Source: Phycisphaerae bacterium (GTDB taxonomy: Bacteria > Planctomycetota > Phycisphaerae > Sedimentisphaerales > SM23-30). Taken from it: 8,904 nt of DNA. Location of the stretch: positions 1-8,904 of the forward strand of contig JAIPFO010000137.1 in assembly GCA_021736565.1 (NCBI GenBank), written 5' to 3'. This document shows, one piece after another, positions 1 through 6,266 of the stretch (position 1 is the stretch's first letter; each line of letters starts with the position of its first letter). The notes beneath the pieces are model-generated. The model searched no databases. It was not told the origin of the DNA and saw nothing but the letters and a program-made list of their open reading frames with translations. Position numbers and translations under genes: made by a program.

Positions 1-3000
1 CTTCCCAGCCTTGCTCGTCGATACGCGGCGCCATCCCGGAACAGTTCCGCGGACGAGAAGATCAAAACCCTCGCGGAAAACATCCGGTCTCAAAAGGACC
101 TCCTTGCGGTTCGAGAGATCTACTATCACGCTAAGACTATCCAGGAAGCATTGGCGCAATTGGCCCAACTCAACCTGCGAGCACTGCGACTGGCCATTGA
201 GGACCTTTCCAAAACTTTCCCTGAGACCTATCCCGCCAGGTATCTCAAACGCATGAAGGAAATCGAAGAGACCCTTAACGAGGCCGACGATGAAAAAGTA
301 AAAACAATGGCCACGGAACTGGTCGCGTTTCGCCAGGAAGCGTTACTGGCGAATCCGTTGTTGGATTTTGACAAGCTCTTGCTCGTCAAACGTCATGGCA
401 GCCCGGGCATGCCACAGAACTGGGTGGGCAATTGCTCGAACCGCGGGCCGTTCAACAATGAGATCGCCGTGCTTTCGCCCGTGAGCCCTGACGGCAAACT
501 CACCACGCTCTACCGCCCGAAACCGGGAGCATTTGTAGGCGATGTTGACCTGGAATGGGACGCCGAGAAGATGCTCTTCTCCTCGCAGTTGCCGAACAAA
601 CGGTACGAAGTGTTTGAGATCAATGCCGATGGCACAGGGGTTCGCCAGGTATCTCAAACAAAGGATGGCGTTGACAACTACGATGCCTGCTACCTGCCCA
701 GTGGTAAGATCATTTATGACTCGACTTCGATCTTCCAGGGGGTTCCATGTGTCGGTGGCGGCAGCCAGGTGGCCAACCTCCACGTCATGAATCCTGACGG
801 AACCGGCGTTCGCCGTCTCTGTTTTGACCAGGATCACGATTGGTACCCATCGGTCATGAACGACGGCCGTGTGCTCTTTACTCGCTGGGAATACAGCGAC
901 ACGCCTCACTATTTCACACGAATCGTGATGGCGATGAATCCTGACGGCACCAACCAGCGATCCTACTACGGCAGTAATTCATATTGGCCGAACTCGACCT
1001 TTTATGTACGGGCCATTCCGAATCATTCATCTCAGTTCACCGGCATTGTCTCCGGCCACCACGGCGTAGCGAGAGAAGGTGAGCTGATCCTTTTTGACCC
1101 GGCGAAGGGACAGCATGAGGCCGACGGCGTGGTCCAGCGAATCCCCGGCTACGGCAAGAAGGTCGAGCCGATCATTCGTGATGCGCTGGTTGACGGATCC
1201 TCGCCGCGTTTTCTGCATCCCTACCCGCTGAGCTCGAAGTATTTCCTGGCCTCATGCAACCTTGACGGCAATTGGGGAATCTACCTCGTTGACATATTCG
1301 ACAACATGCTGCCCATCTGTGTCGAGCCGGGCATTGCCATGCTGGAGCCGGTGCCGTTCCGAAAAACAAAGCGGCCGCCGGTTATCCCAGAACGCGTTGA
1401 CCTCAGCCGAAAGGATGCGGTTGTATATATGTCCGACATCTACACCGGTGACGGGCTGAAACGCGTTCCTCGCGGCACGGTCAAGAAGTTGCGGCTGTTT
1501 GCTTTTGATTATGGCTATCATAATCTGGCCAACCACACCTACATTGGTAATGAAGGGCCGTGGGATGTGCATCGGATCATGGGCACGGTGGATGTCGAAT
1601 CGGACGGATCGGCTTCGTTCCATGTGCCAGCCAATACGCCGATCGCCCTGCAGCCTCTGGACGAAGAGGGAAAATCACTCCAGCTTATGCGGAGCTGGTT
1701 CGTGGCCATGCCCGGCGAGAATCTCTCCTGCGTGGGTTGCCATGAGAACAATAAAAATGCGCCGTCGCCCATGCTAACGAAGGCCTCACGAAAGAGCCCG
1801 CAGGAGATTCAACCCTGGTATGGCCCGGCACGCGGATTCAGTTTCCGGCGCGAGGTGCAGCCTGCCCTGGATAAGTACTGCGTGGGTTGCCATAATGGCG
1901 CCCCGAACAAGAAAGGACACACGCTGGTTGACCTGCGTGATCATGGCGACAGCGGTTTTAGCCCGGCCTACAACGTCTTGCAGGCGCACGTACGCCGCCC
2001 CGGCCCCGAGGGTGACTATCACATGTACCCCCCCACGGAATATGACGCCGACACCAGCCCTTTGATCCAGATGCTCAAAAAAGGGCACCATGGCGTCAAG
2101 CCGGATCGGGAGGCCTATGAACGACTCTACACATGGATCGACCTGAATGTTCCCTACTATGGAACCTGGGGTGAATTCCGAAATATCCCTTCCGGCCAGC
2201 GCGAACGTCGCGTTGAATTGCGTAAGTTGTATGCGGGCATTAGTGAAGACTATGAGGTCATACCGGAACTGAACAAGAAGGACATCGAGCCGATCGTCCC
2301 TGAAGAACCCAAACCGGTCAAGGTTGTTGCCGCCAAAGCGGCCGGCTGGCCGTTTGATGATGCGGAGGCCAAGAATCGCCAGGGATCTGACAGTGTTCAG
2401 AAGGTCACCGTTGATATGGAGGGTCAGAAGCTTGACCTGGAAATGGTTCGTATACCGGCCGGTGAATTTGTAATGGGCGATGCTGCGGGCGCCCGTGACG
2501 AACAGCCGGTCTGTACCGTGAAGATCGATAAGCCGTTCTGGATCGCCAAACGCGCAGTCTTGAACAAGGAGTATGCGATGTTTGATGCCTCGCATGACAG
2601 CGGGTATCTTGACATGCCGGGCAAGGACCAATCCAGACGCGGCAACCCTCTCAATGAACCTGGCCAGCGTGTAATCCGTGTTTCGTGGGAACGGGCGATG
2701 GCATTCTGCGATTGGCTCTCAAAGAAGACCGGTAAGAAATTTTCCCTGCCGACCGAAGCCCAGTGGGAATATGCCGCCCGGGCCGGTGCTGCCGCCGACA
2801 AGAGCGGCTCAGACGTGTGGGGCGCAAAAGTGACTCAAGGCGGCCCCGAGTGGACCCGGAGTACCTATCAGTTCTATCCGTACATGTCAACCGATGGCCG
2901 TGACAAGGGCGAGGCCAGTGGCCGCAAGGTCGTTCGCGGTGCCAGGGGGCTGGCGGTGCCGGGAGATCGAATCGATACCTACCGCCTGAGTTACCAATAC

Positions 3001-3072
3001 TGGCAGCCCGTGTGGGATGTCGGCTTCCGCATTGTCTGTCAAGATGAAGAGGTCAAAGTGGCCGACAGGTAG
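1..3072 (+). CDS. HzsA-related dihaem beta-propeller protein with C-terminal SUMF1 domain (5' truncated)
   Basis: The frame is open from base 1, so the N-terminus, including any export signal, lies outside the window; 1023 residues are visible (numbered here from base 1). After a charged helical stretch (to about residue 117) comes a propeller-like region (about 118-460) with TolB-type repeats such as NPDGTGVRRL and MNPDGTN, plus DGRVLFTRWEY, as in the middle domain of hydrazine synthase alpha. A beta-rich part with RGTVKKLR and MRSWFVAMPGE leads to two haem c sites, CVGCH at 577-581 and 627-631; GHHGVK further on may supply an axial histidine for the second. Residues 815-1013 form a SUMF1/FGE-like domain (MVRIPAGEFVMGD, SLPTEAQWEYAARAG, DVGFRIVC). 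Haem attachment implies a periplasmic location. Known for the family: HzsA makes hydrazine in anammox bacteria. No hzsB or hzsC is present, so the role here is open, probably redox or binding. The gene ends with TAG and has no visible operon partner. Confidence 0.88.
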   Translation, partial: LPSLARRYAAPSRNSSADEKIKTLAENIRSQKDLLAVREIYYHAKTIQEALAQLAQLNLRALRLAIEDLSKTFPETYPARYLKRMKEIEETLNEADDEKVKTMATELVAFRQEALLANPLLDFDKLLLVKRHGSPGMPQNWVGNCSNRGPFNNEIAVLSPVSPDGKLTTLYRPKPGAFVGDVDLEWDAEKMLFSSQLPNKRYEVFEINADGTGVRQVSQTKDGVDNYDACYLPSGKIIYDSTSIFQGVPCVGGGSQVANLHVMNPDGTGVRRLCFDQDHDWYPSVMNDGRVLFTRWEYSDTPHYFTRIVMAMNPDGTNQRSYYGSNSYWPNSTFYVRAIPNHSSQFTGIVSGHHGVAREGELILFDPAKGQHEADGVVQRIPGYGKKVEPIIRDALVDGSSPRFLHPYPLSSKYFLASCNLDGNWGIYLVDIFDNMLPICVEPGIAMLEPVPFRKTKRPPVIPERVDLSRKDAVVYMSDIYTGDGLKRVPRGTVKKLRLFAFDYGYHNLANHTYIGNEGPWDVHRIMGTVDVESDGSASFHVPANTPIALQPLDEEGKSLQLMRSWFVAMPGENLSCVGCHENNKNAPSPMLTKASRKSPQEIQPWYGPARGFSFRREVQPALDKYCVGCHNGAPNKKGHTLVDLRDHGDSGFSPAYNVLQAHVRRPGPEGDYHMYPPTEYDADTSPLIQMLKKGHHGVKPDREAYERLYTWIDLNVPYYGTWGEFRNIPSGQRERRVELRKLYAGISEDYEVIPELNKKDIEPIVPEEPKPVKVVAAKAAGWPFDDAEAKNRQGSDSVQKVTVDMEGQKLDLEMVRIPAGEFVMGDAAGARDEQPVCTVKIDKPFWIAKRAVLNKEYAMFDASHDSGYLDMPGKDQSRRGNPLNEPGQRVIRVSWERAMAFCDWLSKKTGKKFSLPTEAQWEYAARAGAAADKSGSDVWGAKVTQGGPEWTRSTYQFYPYMSTDGRDKGEASGRKVVRGARGLAVPGDRIDTYRLSYQYWQPVWDVGFRIVCQDEEVKVADR

Positions 3073-3176
3073 GGGCAGGGATCAATACTTATCCTGTCGT
3101 TAACAAAAACTCATACAAAACTGAAACAGTCCGCCTGGACCGTAATGGAAATGGCGTGCTTGTCAAACGAAAATGG

Positions 3177-3199
3177 GCCTCCTGAAAAAGGCTATTTTT
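3177..3199 (+). terminator. Weak candidate intrinsic terminator after the HzsA-like gene
   Basis: GCCT (3177-3180) can pair with AGGC (3189-3192) across an 8-nt loop and is followed directly by TATTTTT. The stem has only 4 base pairs, plus one possible G.T pair at its base, so this is a weak call. It lies about 105 bp past the stop codon on the correct strand. The stronger hairpin at 3258-3290 may be the real transcription end. Confidence 0.25.
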
Positions 3200-3257
3200 G
3201 ACGACGAGCAGCGCCCCACCTGCAACCGCGCCCCCACCATACGTTGATTCTCACGTC

Positions 3258-3290
3258 AAAGGTTGATCCGTCAGTGGCGGATCAACCTTT
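3258..3290. terminator. Perfect 13-bp hairpin between convergent genes, probable bidirectional terminator
   Basis: AAAGGTTGATCCG (3258-3270) and CGGATCAACCTTT (3278-3290) are exact reverse complements around a 7-nt loop, TCAGTGG. The hairpin sits between the plus-strand gene ending at 3072 and the minus-strand recQ gene ending at 3335, where a shared terminator is expected. The base of the stem is AAA/TTT on both strands, so RNA from either side ends its stem in UUU. There is no longer T tract (TTTACG on plus, TTTGACG on minus), so termination efficiency is uncertain. Confidence 0.5.
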
Positions 3291-3313
3291 ACGATGCGAA
3301 ATATGGGCATCAA

Positions 3314-3337
3314 AAATACTTATGACGCTGGCGTCTA
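3314..3337. repeat. Dispersed palindromic repeat, copy A, spanning the recQ stop codon
   Basis: The 24 bases match 8431-8454 at 22 positions. The core TATGACGCTGGCGTCTA (3321-3337) contains GACGC-TG-GCGTC, a perfect 5-bp-arm palindrome. Read on the minus strand, its first three bases are the TAG stop codon of recQ, and the palindrome is followed by ATAAGTATTTTT. It could therefore act as a short terminator-like hairpin or as a protein-binding site. I recognise no known consensus. Confidence 0.6.
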
Positions 3338-5269
3338 CGTTGGGTGATGTTTTGTTATGACCGCCATAACATCATTAAATGGCACCGCCTCGTAAACGCC
3401 AAAGAGGGCATGTTTTCGGAGTTTTGCCTTGGTGGTGGCCGGTGACCCCAGGCCGCAGAGGAAGCGGGTCATCTGGCGGATTGATTTCAGAGGTGTGTAG
3501 TGCTCTTCGCGCAGTAACATGAGCTCATCGATGTAGGATTCGTTGGGGATGGTATGATTGGCCGGGGGCATGGGTTCGGCGGGGTGGCCGTCGCAGCGAG
3601 TGCAGTGGCCGCAGTTTTCCCGCTTTTCGCCGAAGTAGCTGAGCAGGTGCTGTGTGAGGCAGCCTTCCTGCTGGGCGTAATGGACCATTCGGCCAACGCG
3701 TTGGATGTCATTTTCTTCGCGTTTGAGAAATCGCTGGCTGAGTGTTTCGCCCAGTGATTGGATATTTTCGGGGAGTTTTATGATCCGGTAGCCCTGCCGC
3801 ACCCCGGTGGCCTGTACGATCAGGTCGCCGGTTTCTTCCAGGTGGTTAATCGCCGCGATGATCCGTGAGCGAGGCTGGTTGATCTGCTCGCCGATTTTGT
3901 TAGCGTCGAGCGTGAACCATGTGCGCCCTTTTCGAGAATGGCTGAAGATTTTCCTGATAAATCCAGCCCTTTCCTCATCGAAACGGGCGAGTATCTCCTG
4001 GGAAGATTTTTTGGGTTGGAATTTGAATTCAGTGTAAAATGGGCCGGTTGACCGGATGATCCCTTCGAGTTCCAGGTAGGTCAGCAGGGTCTGGACGACC
4101 AGGATTCGCATGTCATACTGACTGGAGAGTTCGTAGGCGGAGATGTCGAATTCTTCGCCGAGGCTGAGGACTTTTTTGATCATCAGCTTGACAGATTCAG
4201 CATCGGGAGTATCGCCGTGTGAGAAGTTTTGCAGGGTGACAATATCGTCAGCACAGGCAAACAGCTCGCAGTGAGATTCTTTGCCATCCCGCCCCGCACG
4301 GCCGATTTCCTGCATATAGCTTTCCATGCTCTTTGAGACGTTATAATGGTACACCGCCCGGATATTGGACTTATCAACCCCCATGCCAAAGGCGATGGTC
4401 GCTACGATAACGATGTCGTCAGAGGCCATGAACGCTTCCTGGATTTCATGACGCTGCTGGCTGTCCATGCCGGCATGGTAGGCCCGGGCATTAAAGCCGG
4501 TACTGCTCAGATAATAGGCGATCTGCTCGGCGGTTTTCTGCAGGGTCACATAGACGATCGTTGGGGCCCTGTCCTGCTCGTTCAGGCGTTTAATGAGTAT
4601 TTCGATACGGGACCGGGGCGTACAGGGCGTCACCGCCAACTTCAAATTCGGCCGGTAAAAGCCGGTATGGACAACATCCTCTTTGGCGATACTGAACTGC
4701 CGGGCCACATCATCGGCCACCTCCGGGGTGGCGGTAGCGGTGAGTGCCAGGATACGCTCAACCTTTAATTCACGGGCCAGCCGGGCGATTTTAAGGTAAT
4801 CCGGCCGAAAATTATGCCCCCATTCACTAATACAATGGGCCTCGTCAATGGCCATCAAAGAAATCTTATGACGGCCAAGGGTATTGAGGAAGCGTTCGTT
4901 GTTCAGTCGCTCAGGTGAAACGTACAAAAGCTTAAGCTGTTTTTTATTGAGCTTTTCATAAACCTTCGTCATATCAGCAATTTCCATACTGGAATCCAGC
5001 CGCGCCGCCGGCACATCATGCGACTGAAGAAAATCGATCTGATCCTTCATCAAAGCGATCAGCGGGGAAATGACGACGGTGAGGCCATCGAACATGAGTG
5101 CGGGGAGTTGATAGCAGAGGCTTTTACCACCGCCGGTGGGGAAGATGGTGAGGACCGAGCGGCCATCAAGCAACCGGTCAATGGCTTGCTGCTGGCCGGG
5201 ACGGAACTGGTCGAAGCCGAAATATTTGGATAGGGTTTGTTGGGCGTTGGTTAGGTTGTTTTGTGTCAT
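3335..5269 (-). CDS. recQ: RecQ-family ATP-dependent DNA helicase
   Basis: This is a superfamily 2, 3'-5' DNA helicase of 644 residues, expected to act in the cytoplasm on recombination and stalled-fork intermediates. Motifs appear in order: FRPGQQQAI (22-30), Walker A FPTGGGKS (43-50), SPLIALMKDQ (68-77), DEAH (142-145) with the aromatic-rich loop HCISEWGHNFRPDY, LTATAT (176-181), AFGMGVDK (293-300) and QEIGRAGRDG (320-329). A winged-helix-like stretch (about 370-500) comes next, and only then a zinc-site module with C537, C553, C556 and C559 and the motif LLSYFGE. In E. coli RecQ the zinc module directly follows the helicase core. No HRDC domain is seen; the tail instead has TRFLCGLGSP and HALFGVYEAVPF, which I recall from a separate RecQ subfamily, so orthology to E. 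coli recQ is uncertain. The ATG start lacks a Shine-Dalgarno sequence. The stop lies inside a dispersed repeat. Confidence 0.95.
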   Translation of the reverse strand: MTQNNLTNAQQTLSKYFGFDQFRPGQQQAIDRLLDGRSVLTIFPTGGGKSLCYQLPALMFDGLTVVISPLIALMKDQIDFLQSHDVPAARLDSSMEIADMTKVYEKLNKKQLKLLYVSPERLNNERFLNTLGRHKISLMAIDEAHCISEWGHNFRPDYLKIARLARELKVERILALTATATPEVADDVARQFSIAKEDVVHTGFYRPNLKLAVTPCTPRSRIEILIKRLNEQDRAPTIVYVTLQKTAEQIAYYLSSTGFNARAYHAGMDSQQRHEIQEAFMASDDIVIVATIAFGMGVDKSNIRAVYHYNVSKSMESYMQEIGRAGRDGKESHCELFACADDIVTLQNFSHGDTPDAESVKLMIKKVLSLGEEFDISAYELSSQYDMRILVVQTLLTYLELEGIIRSTGPFYTEFKFQPKKSSQEILARFDEERAGFIRKIFSHSRKGRTWFTLDANKIGEQINQPRSRIIAAINHLEETGDLIVQATGVRQGYRIIKLPENIQSLGETLSQRFLKREENDIQRVGRMVHYAQQEGCLTQHLLSYFGEKRENCGHCTRCDGHPAEPMPPANHTIPNESYIDELMLLREEHYTPLKSIRQMTRFLCGLGSPATTKAKLRKHALFGVYEAVPFNDVMAVITKHHPT

Positions 5270-5281
5270 ATTTATTATTCT

Positions 5282-5310
5282 GTTATCATTAGGATTCTTG
5301 ACATGTTCAA
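5282..5310 (-). promoter_or_regulatory. Candidate sigma-70-type promoter for recQ
   Basis: On the minus strand TTGAAC (5310-5305) is followed after 17 bp by GATAAC (5287-5282); each box matches the consensus at 4 of 6 positions. Transcription would begin near 5275, leaving only a few bases before the ATG at 5269. That fits the absence of a Shine-Dalgarno sequence there (upstream bases AGAATAATAAAT). The region is AT-rich, so a chance match is possible. Confidence 0.3.
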
Positions 5311-5322
5311 TAGTAAAATAGT

Positions 5323-5354
5323 CTAATATTACAATTCACGTGTTGAAATATTAG
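5323..5354. repeat. Imperfect inverted repeat between the membrane-protein gene and recQ
   Basis: CTAATATT (5323-5330) pairs exactly with AATATTAG (5347-5354). Inside, after an A.A mismatch, CAAT can pair with GTTG (one wobble), leaving the loop TCACGT. It lies 9 bp past the stop of the gene ending at 5364 and just upstream of the candidate recQ promoter. It could be a weak transcription end for the former or an operator for the latter. The stem is AT-rich and not followed by a strong T tract on the minus strand. Confidence 0.4.
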
Positions 5355-5363
5355 CCAATACGA

Positions 5364-5750
5364 TTAAGCTGTACCCGCTAATGCCTGCTGAATGACTTCG
5401 CTCAATAAAAAACCGATCATAAGTGCAATTAAGTTATATATGCTATACCCTATTAAAAACTTTCGCCTGTTAAATGACTTAATTGATGATAAAATAACAA
5501 TAGGTATTAAAACATTAACCAGAGTAACTATCATCGGAATTAAAAAAATAAACAGATGCTCTCGGCCATTTTCCCTATATGCGGTCATCAGGTGCATTAA
5601 GGCATCTTCCCTAAAAAGTTGATTTACATCTCCAAGCCAAAGATAGAGACAGAAATTTGCATAAAGCAGTATTGGAAACCAAACTACAATTAGCCCAATT
5701 ATTATTTTATGTTTTTTATCTAAAACAAATAATTCTTCTCTATCATCCAC
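5364..5750 (-). CDS. Hypothetical three-helix inner-membrane protein
   Basis: I do not recognise the family. The 128-residue product shows three hydrophobic segments, about 16-39, 66-90 and 98-120. Positive charges lie before helix 1 (DKKHK) and between helices 2 and 3 (KSFNRRK), which predicts the N-terminus in the cytoplasm and the C-terminus outside. There is no signal-peptide cleavage pattern, catalytic motif or cysteine pair. The start is GTG at 5750, chosen because AAAGGA sits 7 nt upstream. The gene is markedly AT-rich (about 28% G+C by hand count over 5401-5580), unlike sampled stretches of recQ and the HzsA-like gene at 58-67%, which suggests a separate origin or relaxed selection. 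It follows the coiled-coil gene by 52 bp and may be cotranscribed with it. Confidence 0.72.
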   Translation of the reverse strand: MDDREELFVLDKKHKIIIGLIVVWFPILLYANFCLYLWLGDVNQLFREDALMHLMTAYRENGREHLFIFLIPMIVTLVNVLIPIVILSSIKSFNRRKFLIGYSIYNLIALMIGFLLSEVIQQALAGTA

Positions 5751-5757
5751 AAGTCAA

Positions 5758-5763
5758 TCCTTT
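5758..5763 (-). promoter_or_regulatory. Shine-Dalgarno site that fixes the GTG start at 5750
   Basis: The minus strand reads AAAGGA, 7 nt before GTG. No ATG in this frame has comparable support, so this site decides the start of the membrane-protein gene. Confidence 0.65.
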
Positions 5764-5802
5764 AATTATTTGGAATCACTCATTCATCTACTTTGAGTTG
5801 TG

Positions 5803-6105
5803 CTATAATGACCCATCATATTTACCATCCGCTTTACCATCACTTGCATCAACCTGATCAACCATTGCGGTGAGTTCCTGTGCGGTAATGATGTCTTTTG
5901 CTCTTAGCAGCCTGACCAGGGAGGCCAGGTAGAGTTTGAGTTCTCCGTTTTCGTTTATCAGGGTGTGGATTTTTTGGTCCTGGTCCATATCTTTGTGAAA
6001 TGAACTTTCTACTTCTCTTTTAATACTCGAAATATCTCGTTCGGTATCTTCAATGTCCAGCCGATTACCAATATCGCCTAAAAATAATGTTCTGCCCCAG
6101 CCCAT
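5803..6105 (-). CDS. Conserved short coiled-coil protein (MGWGRTLFLGDIGNRLDIED type)
   Basis: The product has 100 residues and no signal peptide or membrane segment, so it is probably cytoplasmic. The N-terminus MGWGRTLFLGDIGNRLDIED is followed by a heptad-like, charged helical stretch (about 15-60), then LVRLLRAKDIITAQELTAMV (64-83) and an acidic DG-rich tail (DGKADGKYDG). From memory this matches a short uncharacterised protein of planctomycetes and some other bacteria; no biochemical role is known to me. I chose the ATG at 6105 because AGAAAGGA lies 7 nt upstream. The same frame is open 17 codons further, to 6156, but that start lacks ribosome-binding support and would bypass the conserved-looking N-terminus. 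A candidate promoter at 6200-6172 would give a leader of about 60 nt. Confidence 0.82.
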   Translation of the reverse strand: MGWGRTLFLGDIGNRLDIEDTERDISSIKREVESSFHKDMDQDQKIHTLINENGELKLYLASLVRLLRAKDIITAQELTAMVDQVDASDGKADGKYDGSL

Positions 6106-6112
6106 AGTTTGG

Positions 6113-6120
6113 TCCTTTCT
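6113..6120 (-). promoter_or_regulatory. Strong Shine-Dalgarno site that fixes the start at 6105
   Basis: The minus strand reads AGAAAGGA with a 7-nt spacer to the ATG. This decides between the start at 6105 and the longer in-frame alternative at 6156. Confidence 0.75.
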
Positions 6121-6171
6121 GATTGAATAATGCTGTTTTTTCGCGTCTAAACGCACTCCGAAATATTTATA

Positions 6172-6200
6172 ATTCTATCTCATGATATGCGGCTGATCAA
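6172..6200 (-). promoter_or_regulatory. Candidate sigma-70-type promoter for the coiled-coil gene
   Basis: On the minus strand TTGATC (6200-6195) is followed after exactly 17 bp by TAGAAT (6177-6172), matching the consensus at 4 of 6 and 5 of 6 positions. Transcription would start near 6165 and could continue into the membrane-protein gene. The -35 box overlaps TGATCA at the centre of a nested inverted repeat (6176-6218), so repressor control is possible. Confidence 0.5.
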
Positions 6201-6218
6201 ACTATATCTTTTGAGATA
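6176..6218. repeat. Nested inverted repeat centred on the candidate -35 box
   Basis: TATCTCA (6176-6182) pairs with TGAGATA (6212-6218), GATAT (6184-6188) pairs with ATATC (6204-6208), and the palindrome TGATCA (6194-6199) lies at the centre. All three symmetries share a midpoint within one base (about 6196-6197). As RNA it would be a 12-bp stem with a small internal loop and a 15-nt loop. It is about 50 nt past the stop of the U32 gene and lacks a T tract, so an operator is as likely as a transcription end. Confidence 0.45.
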
Positions 6219-6266
6219 ATCAGATTTCATCGCTTGCATCTTAAAGAAATATCTGTCTGGCTTATG

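Noticed and set aside
343..909. 188-codon open frame on the minus strand
   Set aside because: It is antisense to the propeller region of the HzsA-like gene, whose protein has clear family motifs; the frame has no recognisable domain.
1786..2631. 281-codon open frame on the minus strand
   Set aside because: It is antisense to the second haem region and start of the SUMF1 domain. It is an accidental frame in GC-rich coding DNA and shows no domain.
151..3072. TTG at 151 as the start of the first gene
   Set aside because: The same frame is open to base 1 with helix-like coding sequence and no ribosome-binding site at 151, so the gene continues upstream of the window.
1..3072. A genuine anammox hydrazine synthase locus
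   Set aside because: There is no hzsB, hzsC, hydrazine dehydrogenase or related cytochrome gene in the window, the haem alpha-I tyrosine is not seen, and the SUMF1 fusion is foreign to that enzyme.
6106..6156. Start at 6156 for the coiled-coil gene
   Set aside because: ATG 6105 has AGAAAGGA 7 nt upstream and begins the conserved-looking MGWGR N-terminus; the longer form would translate through that site.
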